Below, in pieces: positions 32,026-40,528 of a stretch of 64,000 nucleotides of DNA. The stretch comes from JAJTFW01 sp046330075. Its GTDB lineage: Bacteria > Bacteroidota > Bacteroidia > AKYH767-A > OLB10. A model generated the notes under the pieces. That model was not told the origin of the DNA, did no database searches, and saw only the letters and a list, made by a program, of their open reading frames with translations. Where the stretch lies: positions 127,800-191,799 of the forward strand of contig JAXLTL010000008.1 of assembly GCA_046330075.1 (NCBI GenBank), written 5' to 3'. Each line of letters opens with the position of its first letter. The first letter of the stretch is position 1. Position numbers and translations under genes: made by a program.

Positions 32026-33687
32026 ATGAATAAACTTCGTCTATCCCTTGCCGTTATCCTGATAAACTGTACCATCGCAGCCGCACAAAGCAATTTTATA
32101 CCCCTCAGCAATCAGGTAGAACAACAATTTGTCAAAGACCTCAATCACGTAGGCAACGGCGTGCACACCTCCATGAAGCCGTTTATGCGCAGGGATATTG
32201 TCGATGCTGCACTCTTTCTGAATGATTCACTGCAACCGGAAGACCGGCCCGATGGCGACTGGGGGCACCTCTACGATTCACTGATTCGTGTACCGGTGAC
32301 CTCATCCTGTAAATTTTATCATTCACTCGTTGGACGAAAAATCTACAGCGAACACCTCCTGCAGGTTGATCAGAAAGACTATCGCATCTACGTAGATCCG
32401 GTGTTTGAATTCGCCGGTGGAAGCGATCAGGGACATGACAGCAGTTTCTATTATAACACCCGTGGCGTATGGGTCAACGGAAGCATCGGTAAACGCTTCG
32501 GCTTCAATGCCACCTTTTATGAAAACCTCAGTAAATTTCCGACCTATCTTGACTCGGCCGTACGTAAATCACGTGTCGTTCCCGGACAAGGCAGAGTCAA
32601 GCGATTCGGCACCTCCGACTTCGATTATGCCTTTGCCACCGGAAGCATCAACTTCCAGCTGAACCGGCACTTCACTTTTGAATTCGGACAAGACAAACAC
32701 TTCATTGGTGATGGGTATCGCTCACTGCTATTATCCGATAATGCATTTCACTATCCATATGTAAAAATTGTAACAGATGTATGGAAAGTACGCTACACCA
32801 ATTTGTTTACAGAAATGCGTGACCTCACCCGAATCGATAACAACGACGAAGCGCCATTTCTCAAGAAATACACTTCCATTCATTACCTCGATGTCAACAT
32901 TGGCAAACACGGAAGTGTCGGCATTTTCGAAGCAGTAGTATGGCATGCCGATTCGGTGACCGGTGCCCGCGGTTTCGATCTCGGGTATATGAATCCGTTC
33001 ATCTTTATGCGACCTGTTGAGTTCAGCATCGGATCGCCTGACAATGTACTGCTCGGGTTGAACGCAAAAATTCTCATCAACAGCCGCAATCTTCTATATG
33101 GTCAGATCATGCTCGACGAATTCCTGCTCGCCAATGTGAAAGCGGGCAAAGGATGGTGGGCCAATAAACAAGGCTTGCAGGCCGGTTTCAAAAGCTTTGA
33201 TGTGTTTGGTGTAAAGAACCTGTATCTGCAGGGAGAGTTGAATTATGTGCGTCCTTATACCTATCAGCATCGTGAATCGCTGGGCACCTATAGTCACCAC
33301 CGTGCACCGCTGGCACATCCCCTTGGTGCTAATTTCTGGGAGGCGGTTGGTATAGTACGTTACAACTACAAACGATGGAATGTAGATGCACGCCTTAATT
33401 ATGCTGTTGTTGGATATGATACTTCCGGCAGCAACTGGGGACAAAATGTTCTTCTCAGCTATGATACGCGTGAACAGGAATACGGCAACGAAGTGGGCCA
33501 GGGGTTAAAAACTACGATTATGTGGGCGGAGCTCAATATCAGTTATCTCTTCAATCCGCATACCCGCTTCAGTGCCTTCGCCAACATCGGTTATCGCGGT
33601 TTTGATCAACCTTCGGTTTCTGATAACACACTTATGGTGTACGGCGGAATACGTACTTACCTCTTTAACCGATATTACGATTTCTAA
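32026..33687 (+). CDS. RemB/Wzi-like outer-membrane barrel protein
   Basis: The 553-residue protein has a signal peptide (NKLRLSLAVILINCTIAAAQ). Long aromatic beta strands end in YLFNRYYDF, as expected for an outer-membrane barrel. The stretch FEFGQDKHFIGDGYRSLLLS (~225-245), followed by YPYVKI, is characteristic of the Bacteroidota family that includes gliding protein RemB, within the capsule-assembly Wzi group. RemB is a surface protein linked to gliding motility in Flavobacterium johnsoniae; Wzi binds capsule at the surface. I cannot tell which role applies. It is the last of a three-gene group with OmpA and the repeat protein. Confidence 0.75.
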   Translation: MNKLRLSLAVILINCTIAAAQSNFIPLSNQVEQQFVKDLNHVGNGVHTSMKPFMRRDIVDAALFLNDSLQPEDRPDGDWGHLYDSLIRVPVTSSCKFYHSLVGRKIYSEHLLQVDQKDYRIYVDPVFEFAGGSDQGHDSSFYYNTRGVWVNGSIGKRFGFNATFYENLSKFPTYLDSAVRKSRVVPGQGRVKRFGTSDFDYAFATGSINFQLNRHFTFEFGQDKHFIGDGYRSLLLSDNAFHYPYVKIVTDVWKVRYTNLFTEMRDLTRIDNNDEAPFLKKYTSIHYLDVNIGKHGSVGIFEAVVWHADSVTGARGFDLGYMNPFIFMRPVEFSIGSPDNVLLGLNAKILINSRNLLYGQIMLDEFLLANVKAGKGWWANKQGLQAGFKSFDVFGVKNLYLQGELNYVRPYTYQHRESLGTYSHHRAPLAHPLGANFWEAVGIVRYNYKRWNVDARLNYAVVGYDTSGSNWGQNVLLSYDTREQEYGNEVGQGLKTTIMWAELNISYLFNPHTRFSAFANIGYRGFDQPSVSDNTLMVYGGIRTYLFNRYYDF

Positions 33688-34084
33688 TGACGCTGCATGC
33701 TTCAGGCTGCAAGCTGCAAGCTGCAAGACTTATGCTTGAAGCCTGTAGCCTGATCCCGCAGCTCGCTGCGGGACTGAAGCACTGAAGCCTGCGGCCTGAA
33801 CCATTGAAGCACTGAAGCCCGCGGCCGCAGGCTGCAAACAGACTGTTGTCTATACATTAAATGAAGGTTATTTCTACCCCCCGAAAAATCCCCTTATTCG
33901 AGGATAAAATTAACTTGACCTGTATTGGTTTTCTGCCATAGCTTTGCCCCTACGATTAGTGATGAACGTATAACGCGGATTCAACCTCTGAAATAACTTC
34001 ATTCCCTCATCTAAAACCACCATTCACCATATAATTTCACTATCTGTCCACCTGACCATTACTTTTGTCACGATCTGAATTTCT
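33688..34084. repeat. Intergenic degenerate repeats and hairpin
   Basis: No gene is seen. From 33690 to 33840 the DNA is a patchwork of GCTGCAA, ACTGAAGC and CTGCGGCCTG repeats, including GCTGCAA repeated around 33712-33725. A perfect hairpin TCCCGCAG-CTCG-CTGCGGGA at 33754-33773 may help terminate the upstream transcript. The rest is AT-rich and carries the promoter of the next gene. Confidence 0.6.
33915..33946 (+). promoter_or_regulatory. Predicted promoter of the WecA-like gene
   Basis: TTG (33915-33917), a 21-base gap and TAGCTTTG (33939-33946) match the Bacteroidota promoter consensus exactly at the -7 box. The predicted leader is about 130 bases. Confidence 0.55.
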
Positions 34085-35152
34085 ATGCTAAGTATCACAT
34101 TCGCTTGTTTAACTGCTTTCATCATCACCTTTATGGCGATCCCATCGATCATAAGGGTATCGGTGATCAAGAATCTTTTCGATGAACCTACTGAACGTAA
34201 GGCGCATGCCTCCAGCATTCCCACCCTGGGCGGACTGGCGATCTTTGCCGGCGTGGTGTTCAGCTACACTTTCTTCTCCACCGGACTCGAAAGCGCTTCT
34301 GCACAGTATATTATAGCTTCCATTATCGTGATGTTCTTCATAGGTATCAAGGACGATATTGTGGAACTTACTGCGCATAAAAAACTATATGGGCAGTTGT
34401 TTGCGGCGCTGATCATTGTCTTCTTTGCTGATATCCGAATCACCAGCTTATATGGTATTCTTGGAATCTACCAGATCCCTTACTGGCTCAGCGTATTAGT
34501 ATCCATCTTTACGATCCTCACCATCATTAATGCCTACAACCTGATCGATGGAATTGATGGTCTGGCAGGAGGTATCGGTGCAATCGCGTCTTTCACTTTC
34601 GGACTTTGGTTCTATAACTATAACGAGATGGGGCTTTGCCTGCTGGCGTTCGCACTCTTCAGCTCATTGCTTGCGTTTCTGGTTTACAACTTCTCTCCTG
34701 CCAATATCTTTATGGGAGATACCGGTTCGCTGATTGTGGGACTCATTCTGGCCATCCTCTGCATCAACTTTGTCGAGATGAGCTTCCTTTCATTGCCGTA
34801 TGCGTTCCCCTTCCGTTCAAGTCCGGCCATGGCCATCGCTATCCTCATCATTCCCCTGGCTGATACAGCACGGATTTTCTCTATCCGCCTGATGAATGGA
34901 AAATCACCCTTCCAGGCCGACCGTAACCACATCCACCACCAACTGCTGGATTTGGGTCTGACCCATCGCGAAGCAGCCCTGACCCTGTACCTGGTAAACA
35001 TTGGTTTTATCCTTACAGCATTGGTTCTCAGGAATATTTCCAGCCTTTTATTACTGAATATTCTGGTGGTAATGGGCATTATTTTCAGTACAGTACCCTA
35101 CTTTATCAAGACGTATCGGGCTAAAACAGCCATCGACGCGGTTGCTAAATAG
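34085..35152 (+). CDS. WecA/MraY-family polyprenyl-phosphate sugar-1-phosphate transferase
   Basis: The 355-residue protein has about ten to eleven membrane helices. The family's polar motifs lie in cytoplasmic loops: PTLGGLAIF, GIKDDIVELTAHKKL (Asp pair binding Mg), NAYNLIDGIDGLAGG, FMGDTGSLIVG, and the C-terminal His motif DRNHIHHQL typical of the WecA branch. It transfers a sugar-1-phosphate such as GlcNAc-1-P to undecaprenyl phosphate, starting O-antigen, capsule or other surface glycan synthesis. The nearby RemB/Wzi-like barrel and the Wzx flippase at 40.5 kb may belong to the same process, though they are not in one operon. Confidence 0.9.
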   Translation: MLSITFACLTAFIITFMAIPSIIRVSVIKNLFDEPTERKAHASSIPTLGGLAIFAGVVFSYTFFSTGLESASAQYIIASIIVMFFIGIKDDIVELTAHKKLYGQLFAALIIVFFADIRITSLYGILGIYQIPYWLSVLVSIFTILTIINAYNLIDGIDGLAGGIGAIASFTFGLWFYNYNEMGLCLLAFALFSSLLAFLVYNFSPANIFMGDTGSLIVGLILAILCINFVEMSFLSLPYAFPFRSSPAMAIAILIIPLADTARIFSIRLMNGKSPFQADRNHIHHQLLDLGLTHREAALTLYLVNIGFILTALVLRNISSLLLLNILVVMGIIFSTVPYFIKTYRAKTAIDAVAK

Positions 35153-35517
35153 GGCTTATCTGACCCCTTTCTCATATTAAAAACAGTTCGGGTGGAATCC
35201 GGGCATCGGCTACGTTTTGGATAATTTCACCCAACATTCACCTCAATTCACCCTAACTTTTTAACTTTGTGGGTTCCGGGCAATAAAATGTCCATTCAGA
35301 CATTTATTGTATCGGGGTAAGAATTCACCCTTATTCTTATTCCGTGCGGAAACTCTGCGACTTTTTAGCTTAGTTAGGTATTCGGTAACAGTGAGTTATC
35401 AATACTACATGTCTTAAAAGTTGTGAAAGAAAGTCGGGGAACTAACCTGCCTTTCGGATAATTTTAATCGATCTTACCTGGAGTCACCCTATGATTCCTT
35501 AAGACCCAGAAAACCTA
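35153..35517. other. Long leader/intergenic region before the transglycosylase gene
   Basis: No frame has coding character. TAACTTTG at 35262-35269 is a perfect -7 box, without a clear -33 TTG. If used, the transglycosylase mRNA would have a leader of about 240 bases. I see no riboswitch-like structure. Confidence 0.4.
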
Positions 35518-37188
35518 ATGAAATTGAACCGTAAATTCAGACTTCTTGCCCTTGCTGCCGTACTGGGCTTCACCCAGGTAGCACCTGCGCAGGAAAGCCG
35601 TGAAATCGTTCCGGCCAATTCCACGGAGGAAACATACGATCCCATTGTTGACATGCTTGACAGTCTGGTAACCCTCAACCACGTTGTGCGGTACAATCAG
35701 CTGGAAGCAAACTGCTTCGATCCGAATGCAGTGGTTCCGGGATCTGTTCCTTCGTTCAGTGATATGGTTTATACTGAGCGTATGAACGCCATTCACTCAC
35801 CAATTCCCCTCTCGTATAACCGTTACGTAAAAGAATTCATTGATCTCTATGCTGTTCGTAAACGCGGACTCACACAGCGTGCAATGGGGCTCTCGAATCT
35901 TTATTTCCCGCTCTACGAAGAGATTCTTGACAAGGAAGGACTGCCACTTGAATTCAAATATCTCTCCATCGTTGAATCTGCATTGAATCCGATTGCAGTT
36001 TCCCGTGTTGGCGCAACCGGACTCTGGCAGTTTATGTACAACACCGGCATTCTTTATAATCTGAAGGTGACAAGTTATACCGATGATCGTCGTGATCCGG
36101 TTAAGGCTACGCATGCGGCCTGTCAGTATTTCAAAGACATGTACGCGATTTACGGCGACTGGCTGTTGGTGATTGCAGCCTACAACTGCGGTGCAGGAAA
36201 CGTGAACCGGGCGATTAAACGTTCAGGCGGGAAAACAAATTTCTGGGAGATCATGCAATATCTTCCGAAGGAAACGCGAGGTTATGTTCCGGCATTCATA
36301 GCTGTAGCCTATGTGATGAATTATTCGCGTGAGCATAATTTATATCCCGTAACACCTGCGTATTCTTATTTCGAAGTAGATACTGTTAAAGTGGATCGTC
36401 CGGTAAACTTCAATGTGCTGGCCCGTTCACTCGATTTGCCGATAGAAGTTATCTGTTATCTCAATCCGATTTACAAGCGTAAAATGATTCCGGATGTTGG
36501 CGGAGATTATGTACTCCGGTTACCCACAAACAAAATGGCGCAGTACATGGCCATGGAAGAGCAGATTTTTGCTGAGTCAGTTCCTCCTGCACGACCGGTG
36601 ATGCCGGTGTATAACCGTTACCGCAACGATGATGAGGATAGCGATGTAACAGCTTCTAACGACAACAGTTCTACCGTTAAATACGAAACGGTAACCAGGC
36701 GGATAAAGAAAACGCATACGGTTCGTCGTGGTGAACACCTCAGTGCCATTGCCGATAAGTATGACATGACGGTATCTGAAGTGAAAAAACTCAACCATTT
36801 ACGGTCTACAACATTACGTGCCGGACAGAAACTGAGCGTGTATGCCTATGTGAAATCGAAAGTAGCGGTGAAGGTACCGGCTCCGGAAAATGTAGCGGTT
36901 AAGAAAGATTCGGGTATGAAGGATACGGCTACCCTGGCACAGGCGAACAACAGCGATACTGCTTCACGAGACAGCGAACAGGTGAAAGCTTCCGATGAAT
37001 CCAATGATCTGGCTACAAATATGGCTAAGCCCAAGTTTATCTACCATGTAGTTCAACCGGGTGATACCTTATGGAACATCGCGAAGCGGTACGATGGGGT
37101 CACCGTTGAAATGATCAAGGACATCAACAATTTACGGAACGCCGACATCAAGCCAGGCACCAAGCTGAAGGTTATTGTAAATAGCTAA
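35518..37188 (+). CDS. MltD-like membrane-bound lytic transglycosylase with two LysM domains
   Basis: The 556-residue protein has a signal peptide (LLALAAVLGFTQVAPAQ). An SLT lytic transglycosylase domain follows (~120-260). Catalytic Glu is in SIVESALNPIAVS (~153), then GATGLWQFM and IAAYNCGAGNVNRAI. Two LysM domains are at ~398-445 (THTVRRGEHLSAIADKY) and ~507-555 (YHVVQPGDTLWNIAKRY), joined by a Thr/Asp-rich linker. It cleaves the glycan strand of peptidoglycan to form anhydro-muramyl ends. Unlike Escherichia coli MltD, no lipobox Cys is seen, so it is probably periplasmic and soluble. The gene is monocistronic and ends in a clear terminator. Confidence 0.92.
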   Translation: MKLNRKFRLLALAAVLGFTQVAPAQESREIVPANSTEETYDPIVDMLDSLVTLNHVVRYNQLEANCFDPNAVVPGSVPSFSDMVYTERMNAIHSPIPLSYNRYVKEFIDLYAVRKRGLTQRAMGLSNLYFPLYEEILDKEGLPLEFKYLSIVESALNPIAVSRVGATGLWQFMYNTGILYNLKVTSYTDDRRDPVKATHAACQYFKDMYAIYGDWLLVIAAYNCGAGNVNRAIKRSGGKTNFWEIMQYLPKETRGYVPAFIAVAYVMNYSREHNLYPVTPAYSYFEVDTVKVDRPVNFNVLARSLDLPIEVICYLNPIYKRKMIPDVGGDYVLRLPTNKMAQYMAMEEQIFAESVPPARPVMPVYNRYRNDDEDSDVTASNDNSSTVKYETVTRRIKKTHTVRRGEHLSAIADKYDMTVSEVKKLNHLRSTTLRAGQKLSVYAYVKSKVAVKVPAPENVAVKKDSGMKDTATLAQANNSDTASRDSEQVKASDESNDLATNMAKPKFIYHVVQPGDTLWNIAKRYDGVTVEMIKDINNLRNADIKPGTKLKVIVNS

Positions 37189-37208
37189 TAAATTGAAAAT
37201 CAAACCAT

Positions 37209-37239
37209 AATGCCTCTGCTTAGCAGGGGCATTTTTTTT
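37209..37239 (+). terminator. Intrinsic terminator after the transglycosylase gene
   Basis: ATGCCTCTGC and GCAGGGGCAT pair with one G-U around a short loop and are followed by a run of T residues. Confidence 0.88.
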
Positions 37240-37294
37240 ATGCCTTTGTGAGATTTCCCTGTTCATTTCCTCTTTTTTAAATTGAGAAATTATG

Positions 37295-37302
37295 TATTTT
37301 TG
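37295..37302 (+). promoter_or_regulatory. -7 box of tRNA-Gln
   Basis: TATTTTTG matches TAnnTTTG fully and lies 17 bases before the tRNA. No TTG is found at the usual 19-21 base spacing upstream. Confidence 0.4.
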
Positions 37303-37319
37303 CACCGCCAAGTACGGAT

Positions 37320-37395
37320 TGACCGATGGTGTAACTGGCAACACATCTGATTTTGATTCAGAAAAGTCCAGGTTCGAGCCCTGGTCGGTCAACCA
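37320..37395 (+). tRNA. tRNA-Gln (anticodon TTG), CCA encoded
   Basis: The 76-nucleotide tRNA has acceptor TGACCGA paired with TCGGTCA. The anticodon arm TCTGA-TTTTGAT-TCAGA carries TTG, and the T arm is CCAGG-TTCGAGC-CCTGG. Discriminator A is followed by an encoded CCA. It is followed by a strong terminator. Its last seven bases begin a 68-bp direct repeat. Confidence 0.93.
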
Positions 37396-37773
37396 TAACA
37401 AAGAGGAGTCAAGGAAACTTGATTCCTCTTTTTATTTTATGTCCAACAGGGCGAGAAGTGGTCCCTGAGCCCCTTTGAAAACAAGCGCATAGCCGAAGGG
37501 TGGTTCCTGAGCACCGATGAAAACTAAAACATAGCCGAAGGATTTATCCCGAGCGAAGCCTCGGGAAGCCCTGGTCGGTGGTTCCTGAGCACCATTGAAA
37601 ACAAGCGCATAGCCGAAGGGCGGTCCCTGAGCACCATTGAAAACAAGCGCATAGCCGAAGGGCGGTTCCTGAGCACCATAAAAAAACAAGCGCATAGCCG
37701 AAGGATCAACCATAACAAAGAGGAGTCAAGGAAACTTGATTCCTCTTTTTATTTTAGGTCCAACAGGGCGAGA
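37389..37773. repeat. 68-bp direct repeats from the tRNA-Gln 3' end, enclosing a 42-bp repeat array
   Basis: Bases 37389-37456 (starting TCAACCA of the tRNA) recur at 37706-37773 with one mismatch. Both copies carry the terminator hairpin GAGGAGTCAAG/CTTGATTCCTC. Between them five units end in CATAGCCGAAGG at 37488, 37530, 37608, 37650 and 37693, i.e. mostly a 42-bp period. A further tRNA fragment (AGCCCTGGTCGGT) lies at 37567-37579. The layout resembles attL/attR remnants or a tandem duplication anchored on the tRNA. Confidence 0.8.
37403..37434 (+). terminator. Terminator of tRNA-Gln
   Basis: GAGGAGTCAAG-GAAA-CTTGATTCCTC forms an 11-bp stem (one G-U) followed by TTTTT. An identical second copy is at 37720-37751. 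Confidence 0.88.
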
Positions 37774-38056
37774 TGGCTAATGGGAACGCGGATGAAGCTG
37801 ATTGAGCTGATGGGCGCGGATTAAATTTGTCTTCATAGCCCGTCGCGACCGGCCACTACCATTGTCTCCTCCCGAGGCTGCGCTCGGGACGCAAGCGCTC
37901 CGCAACCCTGAGGCTGCTCCCGCAAATTGCACGGAGTACAAATTGCGGGACAGGGCGCAAGCGCTCTGCAACCCTGCACCTCTGCATCTCTGCAACTCTG
38001 CTCCTTTGCACCTTCATTTCGCAAAAACACATACCTTAGTCATCCAAAGTTGAATT
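37774..38056. repeat. Repeat-rich intergenic region with inverted copy of the 43-kb repeat
   Basis: Bases 37783-37862 match, on the opposite strand, the start of the 151-bp units at 42.9-43.3 kb (GTCTTCAT, CGCGACCGGCCACTACC, AACGCGGATGAAG). Next come short palindromes: TCCCGCAAATTG/CAAATTGCGGGA, and GCGCAAGCGCTC given twice. No gene is supported; the overlapping frames are low-complexity. TTTG at 38005-38008 and TACCTTAG at 38032-38039 form a likely promoter for the following gene. Confidence 0.6.
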
Positions 38057-38512
38057 ATGCAAAGCAAAGCCTCTACTCCCGAAGCGTACGTGGATGAACT
38101 TCCGGAAGACCGTCAGGAAGCGATTAATAAATTGCGGAAAGTCATCAAGAAAAATCTTCCAAAAGGTTTTAAGGAAGAGATGAGCTATGGAATGATCGGT
38201 TATGTGGTGCCGCATAAAATTTATCCCAACGGTTATCATTGCAACCCACAACTTCCGTTGCCGTTTATGAATGTAGCTTCGCAGAAAAATTTCATCGCTG
38301 TTTATCACATGGGATTGTATGCGGATGAGAAGCTGATGAAATGGTTTATGGATGCATATGCTAAGGTGGTTCCCGGAAAACCGGATATGGGAAAAAGTTG
38401 TCTGCGGTTTAAGAAACCCGAGCAGATTCCCTTTGAACTCATCGGCGAGCTGGCCGCAAGGATGACACCGGAAGACTGGATCGCACGTTATGAGAAGATG
38501 TTGAAACGGTGA
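38057..38512 (+). CDS. DUF1801 family protein
   Basis: The 151-residue cytoplasmic protein matches the DUF1801 (YdhG-like) fold. It has YVDELPEDRQEAINKLRKVI near the start, then LPKGFKEEMSYGMIGYVVP and FIAVYHMGLYAD, with a helical end. Proteins of this small family have an unknown biochemical role. It stands alone, with a promoter-like pair ending 18 bases before the start and a repeat-rich region upstream. Confidence 0.85.
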   Translation: MQSKASTPEAYVDELPEDRQEAINKLRKVIKKNLPKGFKEEMSYGMIGYVVPHKIYPNGYHCNPQLPLPFMNVASQKNFIAVYHMGLYADEKLMKWFMDAYAKVVPGKPDMGKSCLRFKKPEQIPFELIGELAARMTPEDWIARYEKMLKR

Positions 38513-38787
38513 GAGAAGTTTTCGTTATTCGTATAGTATCTCAACAAGACACATAAAAAAATTATATTGGGAAATACTTCAAAAATGAGATGTTTGAACA
38601 TTCTGAAACCTTGGAATAAATTTCCATGCCCCAGGTTGTCATCGTTCTCCAGACTGACTAATACAATGAAGAACTTATAAGCAATTAGTATTGATTTATT
38701 TTGAACTGGATTCACGGAGATTTTGAAAAGAAATTTATTGAAATTATGAAACGGTTGGAAAATAATATAACCAGAAAGATAGATTTA

Positions 38788-39231
38788 ATGCTGAAGATTG
38801 TAGTTTTGTTTTTTATCAGTTGTAATAAGGATTCTAAAGAACAAATTAATCTAACTTCTGTACAATATCTACATATTAAGACTGAAGCTTATGATATTAA
38901 CAATAATAAACTGGGAGAGCTATTTCTGCCAATCGACTCTAACGGGACCTATTATTATTTTAATCATCTTATACTTCGGTGTGTAGTGGTCTGTGATGCA
39001 AATTCTGCTACATTACCTCATAATTATTGTTTGTTACCTTCTCAAATAGATTCTTCGTATTTCCCAAATATGGCATCTGTTACTACCTGGAGTTTTACAT
39101 CAACTTTAGATACCATTAAAGGGGTAATTTATAATCCTGGGGATACCGTTTACTTTCCATTGATAGATAGATTCGAAATCTATTTAGTAAAATCCAATTA
39201 TTTACCAGCTGATTCAACGAAATGTAATTGA
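38788..39231 (+). CDS. AT-rich hypothetical lipoprotein
   Basis: I start at the Met at 38788 because it gives a lipoprotein signal (MLKIVVLFFISCNK, Cys at residue 12); the longer frame begins at a TTG at 38701. About 147 residues, with beta-strand-like stretches and no known domain. Base composition is clearly more AT-rich than its neighbours (codons such as AAT, TTA and ATT), and the flanking gaps are AT-rich as well, which suggests recent acquisition. It has no partner gene. The function is unknown. Confidence 0.55.
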   Translation: MLKIVVLFFISCNKDSKEQINLTSVQYLHIKTEAYDINNNKLGELFLPIDSNGTYYYFNHLILRCVVVCDANSATLPHNYCLLPSQIDSSYFPNMASVTTWSFTSTLDTIKGVIYNPGDTVYFPLIDRFEIYLVKSNYLPADSTKCN

Positions 39232-39455
39232 TTTCTTGTTTTAACTTCAGTATTGATTTTCTATAACATCAATTCCCCGTGGCGAAGCATTACGTCACCA
39301 ATTAACAAAGGAGTGTCATTATTTAAAAAATGCAGATTTCGGTTTGTCGGGATATAATATTTTTCTGAGCTAAAAGTCCATCAAATCCTCCAGTTAAACC
39401 AATTACAGCCGCATTTCCGAAGAAAATCTGTTCATTTCAAAAAAATATTACCCGA

Positions 39456-39490
39456 TTTGGTAGGAAGTATCGATTTTGAAATTACATTTA
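39456..39490 (+). promoter_or_regulatory. Predicted promoter of mnmD
   Basis: TTTG (39456-39459), a 23-base gap and TACATTTA (39483-39490, one mismatch) precede the ATG by about 21 bases. Confidence 0.4.
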
Positions 39491-39511
39491 CCCTAACCAA
39501 ACCTCGTTTTT

Positions 39512-40201
39512 ATGAAAGAAACCTTCATTACAGGCGACGGATCGGTCACGATCTATATGGCCGATCTGAAGGAGAGTTATCACTCTCGTCACGGGGCTTT
39601 AACGGAATCAAAGCATGTATTCATTGAGGCGGGATTGAAAGAGGCCTTTGTGCGGTTTGGATTGAAGTTAAATATTCTGGAGATAGGTTTCGGTACAGGG
39701 TTGAATGCATTGCTCACGTTTCAGGAAGCCCGTAAACATAAACTGCAAGTATGGTACACCGCGCTCGAAACGCATCCGGTGTCACCCGACCTGCTGAAAC
39801 CTCTGAACTACGGGATTACCACCGGTTATCCGTCAGACGATGTTTTTTTTGAACGCATGCACGATACTCCGTTTAATGTAGCTGCGGAGATCAGCGAGGA
39901 TTTTGTACTGGAAAAAAGGCTGACGGATGTCCGCGAGTTTTCGGATAGCCCTTACCGTTATCATCTTGTTTATTTCGATGCTTTTGCTCCGCGTATTCAA
40001 CCTGAGCTCTGGACGGAAGAGGTGTTTCGCAACATCATGGCGGCAATGGCCCCTAACGGTGTGCTGGTCACGTATTCTGCAAAGAGCGATGTGCAGCGGG
40101 CATTGAAAGCGGTCGGATTCGAAGTACAGAAAGTGCCCGGCCCTCCCGGTAAAAGGGAAATGATTCGTGCTTCCGCACATAACGGATTGAAAGCGCTTTG
40201 A
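39512..40201 (+). CDS. mnmD: tRNA (mnm5s2U34) methyltransferase, stand-alone MnmD
   Basis: The 229-residue protein matches the methyltransferase half of MnmC. It has an N-terminal SYHSRHGALTESKHVFIEAGL, the SAM-binding motif ILEIGFGTGLNALLTF and the active-site region VYFDAFAPRIQPELWTEEVF. It methylates the aminomethyl group at wobble uridine 34 of tRNAs. In enteric bacteria the same step is done by a fused MnmC; in many other phyla, as here, only this domain exists. It may act on tRNAs such as the tRNA-Gln(TTG) at 37.3 kb, whose wobble base is a U. It converges with the thioredoxin gene with no gap. Confidence 0.9.
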   Translation: MKETFITGDGSVTIYMADLKESYHSRHGALTESKHVFIEAGLKEAFVRFGLKLNILEIGFGTGLNALLTFQEARKHKLQVWYTALETHPVSPDLLKPLNYGITTGYPSDDVFFERMHDTPFNVAAEISEDFVLEKRLTDVREFSDSPYRYHLVYFDAFAPRIQPELWTEEVFRNIMAAMAPNGVLVTYSAKSDVQRALKAVGFEVQKVPGPPGKREMIRASAHNGLKAL

Positions 40202-40528
40202 TCAGTCTATATATTGCCGCAACTCTTCTTCCATTTCATGTGCGAGCTTGAAGCCGGCCATGCGCCATTTGAATTCACCGTTTTTGTAAATCATCAAGGT
40301 GGGTACACTCATCACTCTTAATGCACGGGATAAATCCGGTTGCTGGTCAACGTCGATTTTAACGATGCGGATCGTATCGCCCATCTTCTTTTCCAGCTCT
40401 GTCAGAATTTCATCGAGGTAACTGCAGGGCTCGCACCAGGTGGCGAAAAAATCTACGAGCACAGGAGTATTCCCTTGCATCTTTTCGGTAAACTGTGTTT
40501 CATTCAGTGGTGCTGTAAAATATTCCAT
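40202..40528 (-). CDS. Thioredoxin-family protein, WCEPC active site
   Basis: I start at the Met at 40528, which overlaps the flippase stop by one base (TGATG) and gives a 108-residue protein of normal thioredoxin length; the longer frame has 20 extra residues. It has VLVDFFATWCEPCSYLDEIL, the cis-Pro region SVPTLMIYKNGE and RMAGFK. The active site is WCEPC rather than WCGPC; the residue between the cysteines affects redox potential. It lacks a signal peptide, so it is cytoplasmic. Its coupling with a polysaccharide flippase gene is probably positional. Confidence 0.88.
   Translation of the reverse strand: MEYFTAPLNETQFTEKMQGNTPVLVDFFATWCEPCSYLDEILTELEKKMGDTIRIVKIDVDQQPDLSRALRVMSVPTLMIYKNGEFKWRMAGFKLAHEMEEELRQYID

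Noticed and set aside
37457..37705. Possible CRISPR array
   Set aside because: The whole 42-bp unit is repeated with no unique spacers, and there are no cas genes.
37432..37713. Minus-strand frame with a repeated FGYALVFNGAQ peptide
   Set aside because: It is a direct reading of the 42-bp DNA repeats, with no start signal or promoter and a terminator hairpin at each side.
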